This document shows positions 8,400 through 15,460 of a DNA stretch of 33,726 nucleotides, piece after piece. Positions within the stretch are counted from its first letter, which is position 1. Every line of letters begins with the position of its first letter. Under the pieces are notes generated by a model, which was not told the DNA's origin, searched no databases, and saw nothing but the letters and a program-made list of their open reading frames with translations. The stretch lies in the NCBI RefSeq assembly GCF_015999245.1, contig NZ_JAEAMR010000003.1:830367-864092 (forward strand). Reading direction: 5' to 3'. The position numbers and the translations under genes are program-made. The DNA comes from Streptomyces sp. AV19 (GTDB lineage: Bacteria; Actinomycetota; Actinomycetes; Streptomycetales; Streptomycetaceae).

Positions 8400-8418
8400 T
8401 TAGGTTAGCCTTACCTAA
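8400..8418. promoter_or_regulatory. Strong DmdR1/IdeR iron box in the divergent hmuT / HtaA promoter region
   Basis: TTAGGTTAGCCTTACCTAA is an almost perfect 19-base iron box, with two nearly symmetric half-sites. It lies 85 bp upstream of hmuT (minus) and 48 bp upstream of the first HtaA gene (plus), so a single dimer pair could repress both directions when iron is plentiful. Matching is against the known IdeR/DmdR1 consensus. Confidence 0.92.
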
Positions 8419-8466
8419 GTCGCCACGCTGGGGTGCTCCCGGACCGCCCGGTGGGAAAGGTTTTCG

Positions 8467-9849
8467 ATGTCGCCGTACAGATGTGCCCGTGCGCCCGTCG
8501 CCGTAATCCTCTCGGCGCTCTGCGCCGTGCTGCTGCCGTGGCCGGCGGCGGCCGCGCCGATTTCGGGTGGGAGTCGCGAGGTGTCCGGCGGACGGCTGGA
8601 CTGGGGCATCAAGTCCTCGTTCCAGAGCTATGTCACCGGGCCCATCGCGCAGGGCGGTTGGGAACTCCAGGGCGGCGCCGCGACGGTCGGGAGCAACCAG
8701 TTCCGCTTCCACTCCGCCAAGGGCACGTACGAGCCGGACACCGGCGCCTTCGAGGCCGCCTTCTCCGGCGGGGTCCACTTCACCGGGCACCGCAAGCCCG
8801 ACGGCTCGTCCGAACTCGACCTGACGATCGCGAAACCCGTCGTCCGGATCGAGGGCGCGAGCGGCACCCTCCTCGCCGACATGACCAGCAAGGCGAAGGG
8901 CACCGGCAAGGTCACCGCCCGCGAACGCGTGCCGCTCGCCGCGCTCGACCTGTCCGGCGTGAACCTGCGCGGCGGCGGAACGGCCGTCAACCTCACGGGA
9001 GTTCCCGCGAAGCTGACCACCGAGGGTGCGCAGGCGTTCGCCGGCTACTACACGGCCGGCACGCAGCTCGACCCGGTGAACCTGTCCGCCGACATCGTCA
9101 CGGGCACCGCCGCCCGCACGCAGCCCCCGTCCGGAAAGCCGCAGGAAAAGCCGCAGGAAAAACCGCAGGAGAAGGGCGAGTTCACGGGAGCGGCCGTGGA
9201 CTGGGGCGTACGGCGGACCTTCCGCGAGTACGTCACCGGCTCCATCGCCCACGGCTCCTGGAAGGCGACCGACGGCGCCCGCGAGGGCGGCGCGCTCTTC
9301 CGCTTCACCGGCGGCAAGGGGCGCTACGAGGACGGGGGTGCCGTGCTGGACGCTTCCTTCGCCGGGACCCTCCGCTTCACCGGCAAGGACCTCGACCTGG
9401 CCCTGAGCGGCGTCAAGGCCGAGGTGAAGGACCGCCGGGGCACGCTGTATGCGGACGTCGCCCGTTCCGGCGCGGTGGAGAAGTCCGTACCGCTCGTCAC
9501 CTTCGACGCCGCCGCGCTGCGGCAGAAGGACGGACTCGCGTCCGTGACCGAGGCCCCCGCCAGGCTCACCGCGCGGGGCGCCGAGGCGTTCGGCGGCCTC
9601 TATCAGGAGGGCGCGGCGATGGACCCGGTCTCGCTCGCGGTCCCGCTGGCCGCGGGGGCGCAGCCGCCGCCGCTGCCGGACGTCGGGCGCGGCCCGTCGG
9701 CGCGGGCGGCGGCGGAGCCGGCCTCCGGTGACGACGGCTCGTCCTCCAGCGACGCCCCCCTGATCGCCGGCATCGGCGGAGGCGTCGTCGTCCTGCTCGC
9801 CGTCGCCGGTTACGCCGTCGTACGGATGCGCCGCAAGCGCTCCGTGTGA
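8467..9849 (+). CDS. HtaA-domain heme-binding membrane-anchored surface protein
   Basis: The product has 460 residues: a Sec signal peptide (cleavage near the AAAAP at 27-31), two HtaA (CR) domains at about 42-215 and 240-396, an acidic/serine linker, one membrane helix (432-452) and a basic tail RMRRKRSV. HtaA domains bind heme through a tyrosine, with a histidine and a second tyrosine nearby. Domain 1 keeps YVTG (Tyr55), FTGH (His108) and GYYTAG (Tyr194/195). Domain 2 keeps YVTG (Tyr255) and LYQEG (Tyr379), but the position of the histidine is RFTGK, so it looks incomplete. A KPQE triple repeat (224-235) joins the domains. It is predicted to pass heme to HmuT and is probably controlled by the iron box at 8400. 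Confidence 0.92.
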   Translation: MSPYRCARAPVAVILSALCAVLLPWPAAAAPISGGSREVSGGRLDWGIKSSFQSYVTGPIAQGGWELQGGAATVGSNQFRFHSAKGTYEPDTGAFEAAFSGGVHFTGHRKPDGSSELDLTIAKPVVRIEGASGTLLADMTSKAKGTGKVTARERVPLAALDLSGVNLRGGGTAVNLTGVPAKLTTEGAQAFAGYYTAGTQLDPVNLSADIVTGTAARTQPPSGKPQEKPQEKPQEKGEFTGAAVDWGVRRTFREYVTGSIAHGSWKATDGAREGGALFRFTGGKGRYEDGGAVLDASFAGTLRFTGKDLDLALSGVKAEVKDRRGTLYADVARSGAVEKSVPLVTFDAAALRQKDGLASVTEAPARLTARGAEAFGGLYQEGAAMDPVSLAVPLAAGAQPPPLPDVGRGPSARAAAEPASGDDGSSSSDAPLIAGIGGGVVVLLAVAGYAVVRMRRKRSV

Positions 9850-9941
9850 CCGGCCGAACCGCCCCTTCCCGCACGTCCGTTCACCTGACTACCGTTCACT
9901 TGCCTGTACTGGCTGCACACTCTCAAAAGGAGAACCGACAC

Positions 9942-11606
9942 ATGGCCGTATCCCACAGGCCGCTGGCGCTCGCCGCGGCAGTCGCCACGGCGGCTGCGCT
10001 CGGCGCCACCGTACTCACCCTGCCCGCCCACGCCGCGGCGGGCACCGGCGGGGAACCGGCCGCCGCGGCCAAGCCGCCGGCCAAGTTCGAGCTCAAGGAC
10101 GGCACGCTGACCTGGGGTGTGAAGGAGTCCTTCCGCAAGTACGTCACGGGCCCGATCAGCGGCGGCAAGATCCAGGTCGCGGCCGGCGCCAAGCAGGCGA
10201 AGGGGAACGGCCCGTTCACCTTCACCGGCGGCAAGGGCACGTACGACGTGACGCGGCACGCCGTCTCCACGACCTTCAAGGGCAGCGTGCGCTTCCTCGG
10301 CCACAAGGACATGAAGGGCCGCTGGGAGCTGGACCTCAAGTTCACCGACCTGAAGGTGGTGACGAAGGGCAAGACCGGCCGGATCACCGCCGACGTCACG
10401 GCCGGCGGCAAGACGCGCAACGATGTCGCGGTCGCGTCGCTCGACCTGTCGAAGGTCAAGCCGGGGCGCGGCGCGGGCGGGGCCATGACCTTCCCGAAGA
10501 TCCCGGCCAAGCTGACGGCGGACGGCGCGAAGGCGTTCGCCTACCACGGCCGGTCGTTCTACAAGGCGGGGGACAAGCTCGACCCGGCCACGCTGTCGGT
10601 GAAGCAGGGCAAGGCGATACCGGCGCCCAAGCCGCCTGCCAAGCCGACGCCGACGCCGAAGCCGAAGCCGAAGTCGGCCGCTGTGGAGGCGCCGAAGGCG
10701 GCGACGGAAGAGTCCCTGTTGCCCCTGGGCCACCGCCCCAAGCCGGACAACCCGGACCGGCAGGACCACGCGGTCAACTCCGTGCAGCAGTCCGGGACCC
10801 CGACGGCGGCCGCCTCCGGCACGGTGTACGACGGCAACCTCTACTGGGGCGTCAAGAAGAAGTTCCGCGACTACGTCACGGGCCCGATCTCCGACGGGAA
10901 GACCGAGATCGGCGACGGAGCGCAGACCGTCAACAGCGGTTTCCGCTTCGTCAAGGGAACCGGTACCTACGACGCCGTAGCTTCCTCCCTCGACGCGAAG
11001 TTCAACGGCTCGGTGCACTTCCTCGGCCACAAGGACCTGAAGGGCCACTGGGAACTGGACATCAAGTTCAGCGACTTCAAGGTCAAGGCGAACGGCACCA
11101 AAGGCACCCTGAACGCGACCGTCAACCAGGGCGGCAAGGTCACTGCCGACGTGCCGCTGGTGAACCTGAAGCTCAACAGCGACTCCCTCAAGCCCAAGGA
11201 CGGCGTCGTCGCCCTCAACGACGTGCTCACGACGCTCACCTCCGAGGGCTCGAAGGTGTTCAGCTACCACGGCCGGGCGTTCTACAAGCCGGGCGAGGCC
11301 ATGGACCCGCTGACCGCCCACATCGCGGTCGACAAGAACGCCAAGCTCCCGGCCGACGACGAGGGCTCCTCGACGCCCACCACCCCCGACAACTCCGGCT
11401 CGACGGGCACGAGTAGCTCCTCCACCCCCTCCGAGTCCACCACCGGCACCGCCAAGGGCGGCGTGACCGGCACGGACGACACGCTCGCCCGCACGGGCGC
11501 CGACACCCCGACCGGCCCGCTGGCCGGCAGCGCGGCCGCACTGGTCGTCGCGGGCGGCGCGGCGGTGTGGGGCGCGCGGCGGAAGTCGTTCACGGCGCAG
11601 CGCTGA
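9942..11606 (+). CDS. HtaA-domain heme-binding protein with LAXTG cell-wall sorting signal
   Basis: The product has 554 residues from the ATG at 9942, chosen because AAGGAG lies about ten bases upstream and a clean signal peptide (cleavage after AHA, residue 31) follows. There are two HtaA domains, at about 48-222 and 294-464. Both keep the presumed heme triad: Tyr68/His121/Tyr207 and Tyr311/His363/Tyr448. A Pro/Lys-rich linker (227-245) joins them. A Ser/Thr-rich stalk leads to LARTG (515-519), a hydrophobic segment and a short basic end, the arrangement of a sortase substrate of the actinobacterial LAXTG type. No sortase gene lies in the window. The gene follows the first HtaA gene by 92 bp, where an 11-base near-repeat (CCGTTCACCTG) occurs twice. 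A hairpin follows its stop codon. Confidence 0.92.
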   Translation: MAVSHRPLALAAAVATAAALGATVLTLPAHAAAGTGGEPAAAAKPPAKFELKDGTLTWGVKESFRKYVTGPISGGKIQVAAGAKQAKGNGPFTFTGGKGTYDVTRHAVSTTFKGSVRFLGHKDMKGRWELDLKFTDLKVVTKGKTGRITADVTAGGKTRNDVAVASLDLSKVKPGRGAGGAMTFPKIPAKLTADGAKAFAYHGRSFYKAGDKLDPATLSVKQGKAIPAPKPPAKPTPTPKPKPKSAAVEAPKAATEESLLPLGHRPKPDNPDRQDHAVNSVQQSGTPTAAASGTVYDGNLYWGVKKKFRDYVTGPISDGKTEIGDGAQTVNSGFRFVKGTGTYDAVASSLDAKFNGSVHFLGHKDLKGHWELDIKFSDFKVKANGTKGTLNATVNQGGKVTADVPLVNLKLNSDSLKPKDGVVALNDVLTTLTSEGSKVFSYHGRAFYKPGEAMDPLTAHIAVDKNAKLPADDEGSSTPTTPDNSGSTGTSSSSTPSESTTGTAKGGVTGTDDTLARTGADTPTGPLAGSAAALVVAGGAAVWGARRKSFTAQR

Positions 11607-11621
11607 CGCGGACCGAACCGA

Positions 11622-11670
11622 ACGGGGCGTTTCCGCAACGGGCTTGTGATCCGGTGCGGGAACGCCCCGT
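11622..11670. terminator. Stem-loop after the second HtaA gene
   Basis: ACGGGGCGTTTCCGCA (11622-11637) pairs with TGCGGGAACGCCCCGT (11655-11670) with one mismatch and a 17-base loop, starting 16 bp after the stop codon. There is no U-run, which is common for Streptomyces terminators. Confidence 0.65.
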
Positions 11671-11947
11671 ACTCATTGGACGACGCCGACGATGCGTTGG
11701 GCGAACGCCCGCACGCCGGGCAGAGCGCGGTCGTGCCGTGCGCGACGGACCGGCGCGGGGCGGCATGGTGCTCGGTCGGCCGACTGTTTCGTCTCGGCCC
11801 CTGCGGGGCCAAAGCGGCCGGTTACGCGGAGCGGGGGCGGGGACCCGCTGTCGGCTGCGGGTGGTCTGCGGCAGGGCGAAGAAGCTGGTTGAGGTGCCTG
11901 GGGCGTCCGGGGGCTGGGGTGCCAGTGCGGTCGTTCAGGTGTGACGA

Positions 11948-11999
11948 GGGGTAGCGTTGCAGCCGTGACACGCCGTGTCCACGGCTGCAACGCTACCCC
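11948..11999. repeat. Perfect 20-bp hairpin
   Basis: GGGGTAGCGTTGCAGCCGTG (11948-11967) is exactly complementary to 11980-11999, with a 12-base loop. No T-run follows on either strand. Confidence 0.9.
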
Positions 12000-12135
12000 G
12001 CTGTGCACCCCGGGAGCCGAGGGCCATGTCCCGGTGGTGCGGCGGAGGCTGGGCAGGCGGGCTGCGGGAGTGTGGGGGCCAGGGGCTGGGGCCTGAGAGT
12101 GGTGCGGTGAACATGGGGTCGTTGACCGGTGAATT

Positions 12136-12196
12136 GCGGGCGTTTTGGTCGTGGTGAACGGTGATGGACGCTGCTGTGCACAACCAAAACGCCCGC
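12136..12196. repeat. Perfect 14-bp inverted repeat
   Basis: GCGGGCGTTTTGGT (12136-12149) pairs with ACCAAAACGCCCGC (12183-12196) across a 33-base loop. The TTTT/AAAA core is striking in this GC-rich DNA. Confidence 0.85.
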
Positions 12197-12238
12197 TATC
12201 CGCACATCGGCGGCTACACCACCCGGCGGGACACGACC

Positions 12239-12361
12239 CCGGTGTCCGTTGCCGGGCGTCGCGCGGAATGAATGTCAGGTAACGGTCGGCCCCGTCCGGG
12301 AGTCCGGTTTGTTCGTTCTGTGCGAACGCCCTACGCGCCCGCATTCGGCAACGGACACCGG
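12239..12361. repeat. Perfect 16-bp inverted repeat with a long loop
   Basis: CCGGTGTCCGTTGCCG (12239-12254) is matched by CGGCAACGGACACCGG (12346-12361), separated by 91 bases. Confidence 0.85.
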
Positions 12362-12393
12362 CCTGCCCCCTCCTTCCCCGTAGCCGCTGCTTT

Positions 12394-12408
12394 GGGCCCG
12401 AAGGGCCC
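12394..12408 (-). terminator. Possible terminator of the XRE/DUF397 operon
   Basis: On the minus strand GGGCCC-TTC-GGGCCC forms a tight hairpin followed by AAAGC, about 95 bp past the DUF397 stop. It is also part of the right end of the long inverted repeat, and a similar GGCCCC-TGC-GGGGCC hairpin lies in the left end (11796-11810). Terminator function is inferred. Confidence 0.4.
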
Positions 12409-12503
12409 GAGGCGAAACGGGCGGACAGCAGAGCACCATGCCGCCCAACGGGTTTTTTTGGGTGGCCGCACTTCTTACCGGGGGCGCCGGGGCTTCTCTG
12501 CTG

Positions 12504-12722
12504 TCAGCTGGGGAGCAATTCCGTGTTGGTGGCCAGGGCGGTGAGGAAGGTTGCCCAGGGGGCGTTTCTGACGGTTATGGCCGGGCGTTGGGTGGCCTTG
12601 CTGTCGCGTATGGGGACTTCGCCGGGGAGTTGGTTTGTGACCTCGACGCAGTCGTTGTCTTGCCCGTAGCTGTACGAGCTCTTGCGCCAGTTGGCGAGGG
12701 CCAGTTCAGGCGGCATGTCCAC
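12504..12722 (-). CDS. DUF397 domain small protein
   Basis: The product has 72 residues from a GTG at 12722. AGGAGG ends six bases before it, inside the end of the XRE gene; an ATG at 12716 or TTG at 12737 is possible. The family pattern is clear: WRKSSYS near the N-terminus, DCVEV in the middle, VPIRDSK and a W..F segment at the C-terminus. DUF397 proteins are typically encoded next to XRE regulators in Streptomyces (WhiJ/BldB-like sets) and may act as their small partners. Here the gene overlaps the regulator's end by about 17 bp, so translation is probably coupled. Confidence 0.93.
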   Translation of the reverse strand: MDMPPELALANWRKSSYSYGQDNDCVEVTNQLPGEVPIRDSKATQRPAITVRNAPWATFLTALATNTELLPS

Positions 12723-13527
12723 CGTAGTCCTCCTCAAGTACCTTGCGGATCAGTGTGATCGATGCGTCCTCTGGCAGGGCATCACGATAGAGGTGTTCGT
12801 AGAGAGAGATGTACGAGGCCACGTCGTCCGTGTTCGTCACGTACGAGGGCAGGATCGGGTCATCGCGGTACACGATAGTGCGCTCACGGGGCAACGTCAT
12901 GATCGTGATGCTGGCATTCCTCACGAAGAAGCCGTTCCCGTCGAACGGGACGATCCTGATGTCCACATTCTGCCTGGCGCTCGCCGTGATCAGCCGGGAC
13001 AGCTGTTCGCGCATGATGTGGGGACCGCCGATCCGTGTACGGAGAGCGCTTTCACCGATTACGGTGGAGAAACGTGGAGCGTCAGAGCGATTCAGTAGCT
13101 CGGTTCTGGCCAGTCGGTATCGCACCTTCTCTTCGGGGCCTCCGCCGTAGAACTTCAGGCCACGGCGCAGGAATTCCCTGATGTAGGCCTCAGTCTGCAG
13201 CACGGCCGGGATGAATTCCGTGATGTGACGGATCGCCGATGCCCTGACTTCGAGGGCGCAGTACTTCCTGGCCTGCCGCCCTCCCGGGCGGCCGGCCTCG
13301 TTGACCAACTGCCCCTTGGCCCTGAGCGCCATGTCCAGCCTCAGAGTGATGTCGGGCGGCGGAACCTTCTCCCCGGTCTCGAACTTCGAGATCGCACTGT
13401 TCGAGAGCCCCACCTGCCGACCGAGCTCCGCCTGCGTCAGGCCCTGTTGCACGCGCAGGAGGCGGATCAGGGGCCCGAGCGAGTAGGTGAGCCCCTTCTC
13501 GGACCGAGGCTTCTTCGGAGCGGGCAT
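12706..13527 (-). CDS. XRE-family regulator with DUF5753 domain (WhiJ-like)
   Basis: The product has 273 residues from the ATG at 13527, with GGGGGA about nine bases upstream; a start at 13554 has no ribosome site. Residues about 18-70 form an XRE helix-turn-helix (LTQAELGRQVGLSNSAISKFETG). Residues about 95-265 are the DUF5753 effector-like domain, with EVRASAIRHITEFIPAVLQTEAYIREFL and IRIVPFDGNGFFVRNASI. Such regulator/DUF397 pairs occur in many copies in Streptomyces and affect development and antibiotic production. The local base composition is lower in GC than the iron genes. Targets cannot be named from sequence. Confidence 0.93.
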   Translation of the reverse strand: MPAPKKPRSEKGLTYSLGPLIRLLRVQQGLTQAELGRQVGLSNSAISKFETGEKVPPPDITLRLDMALRAKGQLVNEAGRPGGRQARKYCALEVRASAIRHITEFIPAVLQTEAYIREFLRRGLKFYGGGPEEKVRYRLARTELLNRSDAPRFSTVIGESALRTRIGGPHIMREQLSRLITASARQNVDIRIVPFDGNGFFVRNASITIMTLPRERTIVYRDDPILPSYVTNTDDVASYISLYEHLYRDALPEDASITLIRKVLEEDYGGHAA

Positions 13528-13740
13528 AGCTGTATCCCCCACTGGACTTTTCAAGAGTCAAGCCGCTGATGTGGCCGAGCATAGGGGCACCACCCGATAC
13601 TGGTTCCCGGAACCGGATCGCCAACTCCCGTCCCTTGACGCTGTGTTCGATTCCCGTTGTCGTGATGCCCGCCTCGCGGTGCACCACACATCGGCGGTCC
13701 GGTCCGTCCATTGGACACCCCCCGAGGAGACCACCCCGCC

Positions 13741-14175
13741 ATGCCCGTCTGGCCAGGTACCGCGATGACCAACGGAGGCCGCACCGGCCCGCTACCGCCA
13801 CCGCGCCCGCGCGGCACGGATGACGCCGACATCGTCGCCCTCGCCGAGTCGCTCCTGGGCGCGCCCGCCCACATCCTGCCGCCCATGGGCAAGGTCTCGT
13901 CCGCGACGGTTCTCCTGCGCCGCCACATCAGGACGGCGTCCGACGCCGTCCGGGTCGCGGCGGCGGAGCTGCTGCCGAGGGACGACCCGCGTCGCGTCGC
14001 CGCCGAGAAGGCGGTGGACGAGGGGCTGCACCGGGTGGAGCGCGTCGGGCCGGGTGACGGCCTGCGGTCCGCGTTCGGTTATGCGCGCAGCCTGGCCCAG
14101 TCGGCCCGGGAGCTCCGGGGGCACCTGCAGAAACTGGCGCTGATCGCCGAGGCGGAGAGAGGGAAGAAGCGATGA
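13741..14175 (+). CDS. DUF6415 family small protein
   Basis: The product has 144 residues from the ATG at 13741, with GAGGAG 11 bases upstream. The conserved stretch runs from ADIVALAESLLG through ILPPMGKVSSATVLLRRHI to the C-terminal AFGYARSLAQSARELRGHLQKL, a mostly helical pattern I recognise as DUF6415. Family annotations mention natural-product biosynthesis, but no activity is known to me. It diverges from the XRE gene across about 210 bp, and its stop overlaps the start of the next gene by four bases (ATGA). Together with DUF6255 and XRE/DUF397 it forms a typical Streptomyces regulatory accessory cluster. Confidence 0.8.
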   Translation: MPVWPGTAMTNGGRTGPLPPPRPRGTDDADIVALAESLLGAPAHILPPMGKVSSATVLLRRHIRTASDAVRVAAAELLPRDDPRRVAAEKAVDEGLHRVERVGPGDGLRSAFGYARSLAQSARELRGHLQKLALIAEAERGKKR

Positions 14176-14423
14176 CCAACGACTGTACGCACGCGTCCGG
14201 TTGGGAACGTACGGATGGCGGCGCGCAGCAGTGCCGCGACTGCGGCACGCGCCGGTTCACCGATTACGGCGCGCTGCGCCCGCCCGGCCCGGCGCCGGTG
14301 GTGCGGCCGTCCCCGGAGGACGCCCGCCGCGCGGACCGCGCCGCCGCGATCGTGATCTCGCGCACCATCCGGCACATCAGCCGGTGGGGACACAGCGCGG
14401 CGGCGTTCTGGGCGGCGGCGTGA
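14172..14423 (+). CDS. DUF6255 family small protein with a CxxC motif
   Basis: The product has 83 residues. The N-terminal half reads HASGWERTDGGAQQCRDCGTRRFTDYG and LRPPG, the pattern of DUF6255. C-x2-C plus another Cys and His could bind zinc, but with one CxxC this is uncertain. The C-terminal half is a helix rich in Arg and Ala. It is translationally coupled to the DUF6415 gene, so the two probably act together. Function unknown. Confidence 0.8.
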   Translation: MTNDCTHASGWERTDGGAQQCRDCGTRRFTDYGALRPPGPAPVVRPSPEDARRADRAAAIVISRTIRHISRWGHSAAAFWAAA

Positions 14424-14545
14424 AGCGGGGCCGCGCATGAGTGCCAGAGGTCACCCCTTCGGCTGAAGTGCCTTGATCATGGCCGTAGTCGATGCTCGGG
14501 CGGGCAGTCAACCCCGGGGTTCGTACTTCGGCGAGGGAGGGTTTC

Positions 14546-14773
14546 ATGAGGCGATGGGTCGTGCGTACGTCCGTGGCGGTTCCGGTGGCGCTCGCGTCGC
14601 TGGCTCTGGGCGCGACGGGTGCCCAGGCGCACCCGAATGGGGACGAGGGCGTGGTGAGCACGGTCAGTGCAACCGTGGCCGGCGGCCTTGACACTGGTTG
14701 TGAACTCGCGAGTGGCGTGGTCACGACCGCGCTCGACGTGGCCGGCCAACTCGCAGGGGCCGTCGGCCTCTGA
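14546..14773 (+). CDS. Small secreted protein, function unknown
   Basis: The product has 75 residues from the ATG at 14546, with GGGAGG six bases upstream. A clear signal peptide (MRRWVVRTSVAVPVALASLALG, cleavage after AQA at residue 28) leaves a mature peptide of about 47 residues with a single cysteine and alternating small hydrophobic and Thr/Ser residues (VSTVSATVAGGLDTGCELASG). The mature part is amphipathic and slightly reminiscent of chaplin-like secreted peptides, but it lacks their paired cysteines, so I do not assign it. The upstream gap 14424-14545 shows no other gene. Confidence 0.7.
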   Translation: MRRWVVRTSVAVPVALASLALGATGAQAHPNGDEGVVSTVSATVAGGLDTGCELASGVVTTALDVAGQLAGAVGL

Positions 14774-14800
14774 CCGGACTCCGCCTGCGAAGATCCCCCG

Positions 14801-15460
14801 ATGGGATACGAGATCGCAGTCGAAGTCGAAGTGGTGCGGGTCTTCGTCGGCCCCGACGGGCGGGGCGGCAATCCGCTCGGGATCGTACGGGACGGTCCGT
14901 CCGTCCCCGGTGACGAGCGACGGCTCGCACTTGCCGCGCAACTGGGCTTCAGTGAGACCGTGTTCGTCGACGACCCGGCGCGCGGGGCGGTCGACATCTG
15001 GACGCCGAGCGTCCGGCTGCCCTTCGCCGGGCACCCTTTGATCGGTACGGCGTGGCTGCTGGGGGCGGACGTGCTGCGGCCGCCCGTCGGCGAGGTGCCC
15101 GTGCGGCGGGACGCCGACGGAACGGTGTGGATCGCCGCCCGCCCGGAGTGGGCGTCCGGCCGCCGCACCCGGCGGTACGCCTCCGTCGCGGAGGTGGACA
15201 CGCTCCCCGCCCCGCCGCCCGGCGAGGGCTGGCTCTACGCGTGGGCCTGGGAGGACGAGGCCGCAGGCCAGGTCCGGGCCCGGGGGTTCCCGCGGCGCGG
15301 GGACGGGATCGCCGAGGACGAGGCGACGGGCGCGGCCGCGCTGGTGCTCGCGGGGGAGTCGCGGCGCGATCTGGACATCCGCCAGGGCGCCGCCTCCCGC
15401 ATCCGCACCCGTTCGCTTCCCGACGGGACGGTCGAGGTGGGCGGCAGGGTCACGCGCTGA
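14801..15460 (+). CDS. PhzF-family isomerase-like protein (short)
   Basis: The product has 219 residues and belongs to the PhzF / diaminopimelate-epimerase fold. Typical features are VFVGPDGRGGNPLGIV at the start, GFSETVFV with the catalytic-type glutamate (Glu52), VRLPFAGHPLIGTAWLL, and DEATGAAALVLAG in the C-terminal half. PhzF enzymes are usually about 260-300 residues, so this member is compact, mainly between the two half-domains. Substrate unknown; no phenazine genes are nearby. Its stop overlaps the end of the convergent heme oxygenase gene by 11 bp. Confidence 0.85.
   Translation: MGYEIAVEVEVVRVFVGPDGRGGNPLGIVRDGPSVPGDERRLALAAQLGFSETVFVDDPARGAVDIWTPSVRLPFAGHPLIGTAWLLGADVLRPPVGEVPVRRDADGTVWIAARPEWASGRRTRRYASVAEVDTLPAPPPGEGWLYAWAWEDEAAGQVRARGFPRRGDGIAEDEATGAAALVLAGESRRDLDIRQGAASRIRTRSLPDGTVEVGGRVTR

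Larger units (their letters stand above)
11758..12446. repeat. Gene-poor region bounded by a long imperfect inverted repeat
   Basis: The region 11607-12503 has no convincing gene. GGGCGGCATGGTGCTC at 11758-11773 is repeated exactly, inverted, at 12431-12446. The similarity continues inward for roughly 60-85 bases on each side (GTTTCG, CTCGG, a GC hairpin, CCAAAGC), with a poorer block after the first 16 bases. Three further hairpins lie inside. Translations of both ends share residues such as TEHHAA because of the DNA repeat, not because they are genes. No target-site duplication is visible, so mobility is unproven. Confidence 0.7.

Noticed and set aside
9877..9903. Operator made of two CCGTTCAC(C/T)TG repeats before the second HtaA gene
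   Set aside because: Only two short direct copies and no resemblance to an iron box; noted in the gene entry only.
11673..12344. 223-codon open frame on the minus strand
   Set aside because: No family pattern; it covers inverted repeats and lacks a ribosome site. Its likeness to a plus-strand frame at 12272-12544 comes from the DNA inverted repeat.
11758..12446. Insertion sequence or transposon
   Set aside because: No transposase gene and no target-site duplication; kept only as a repeat region.
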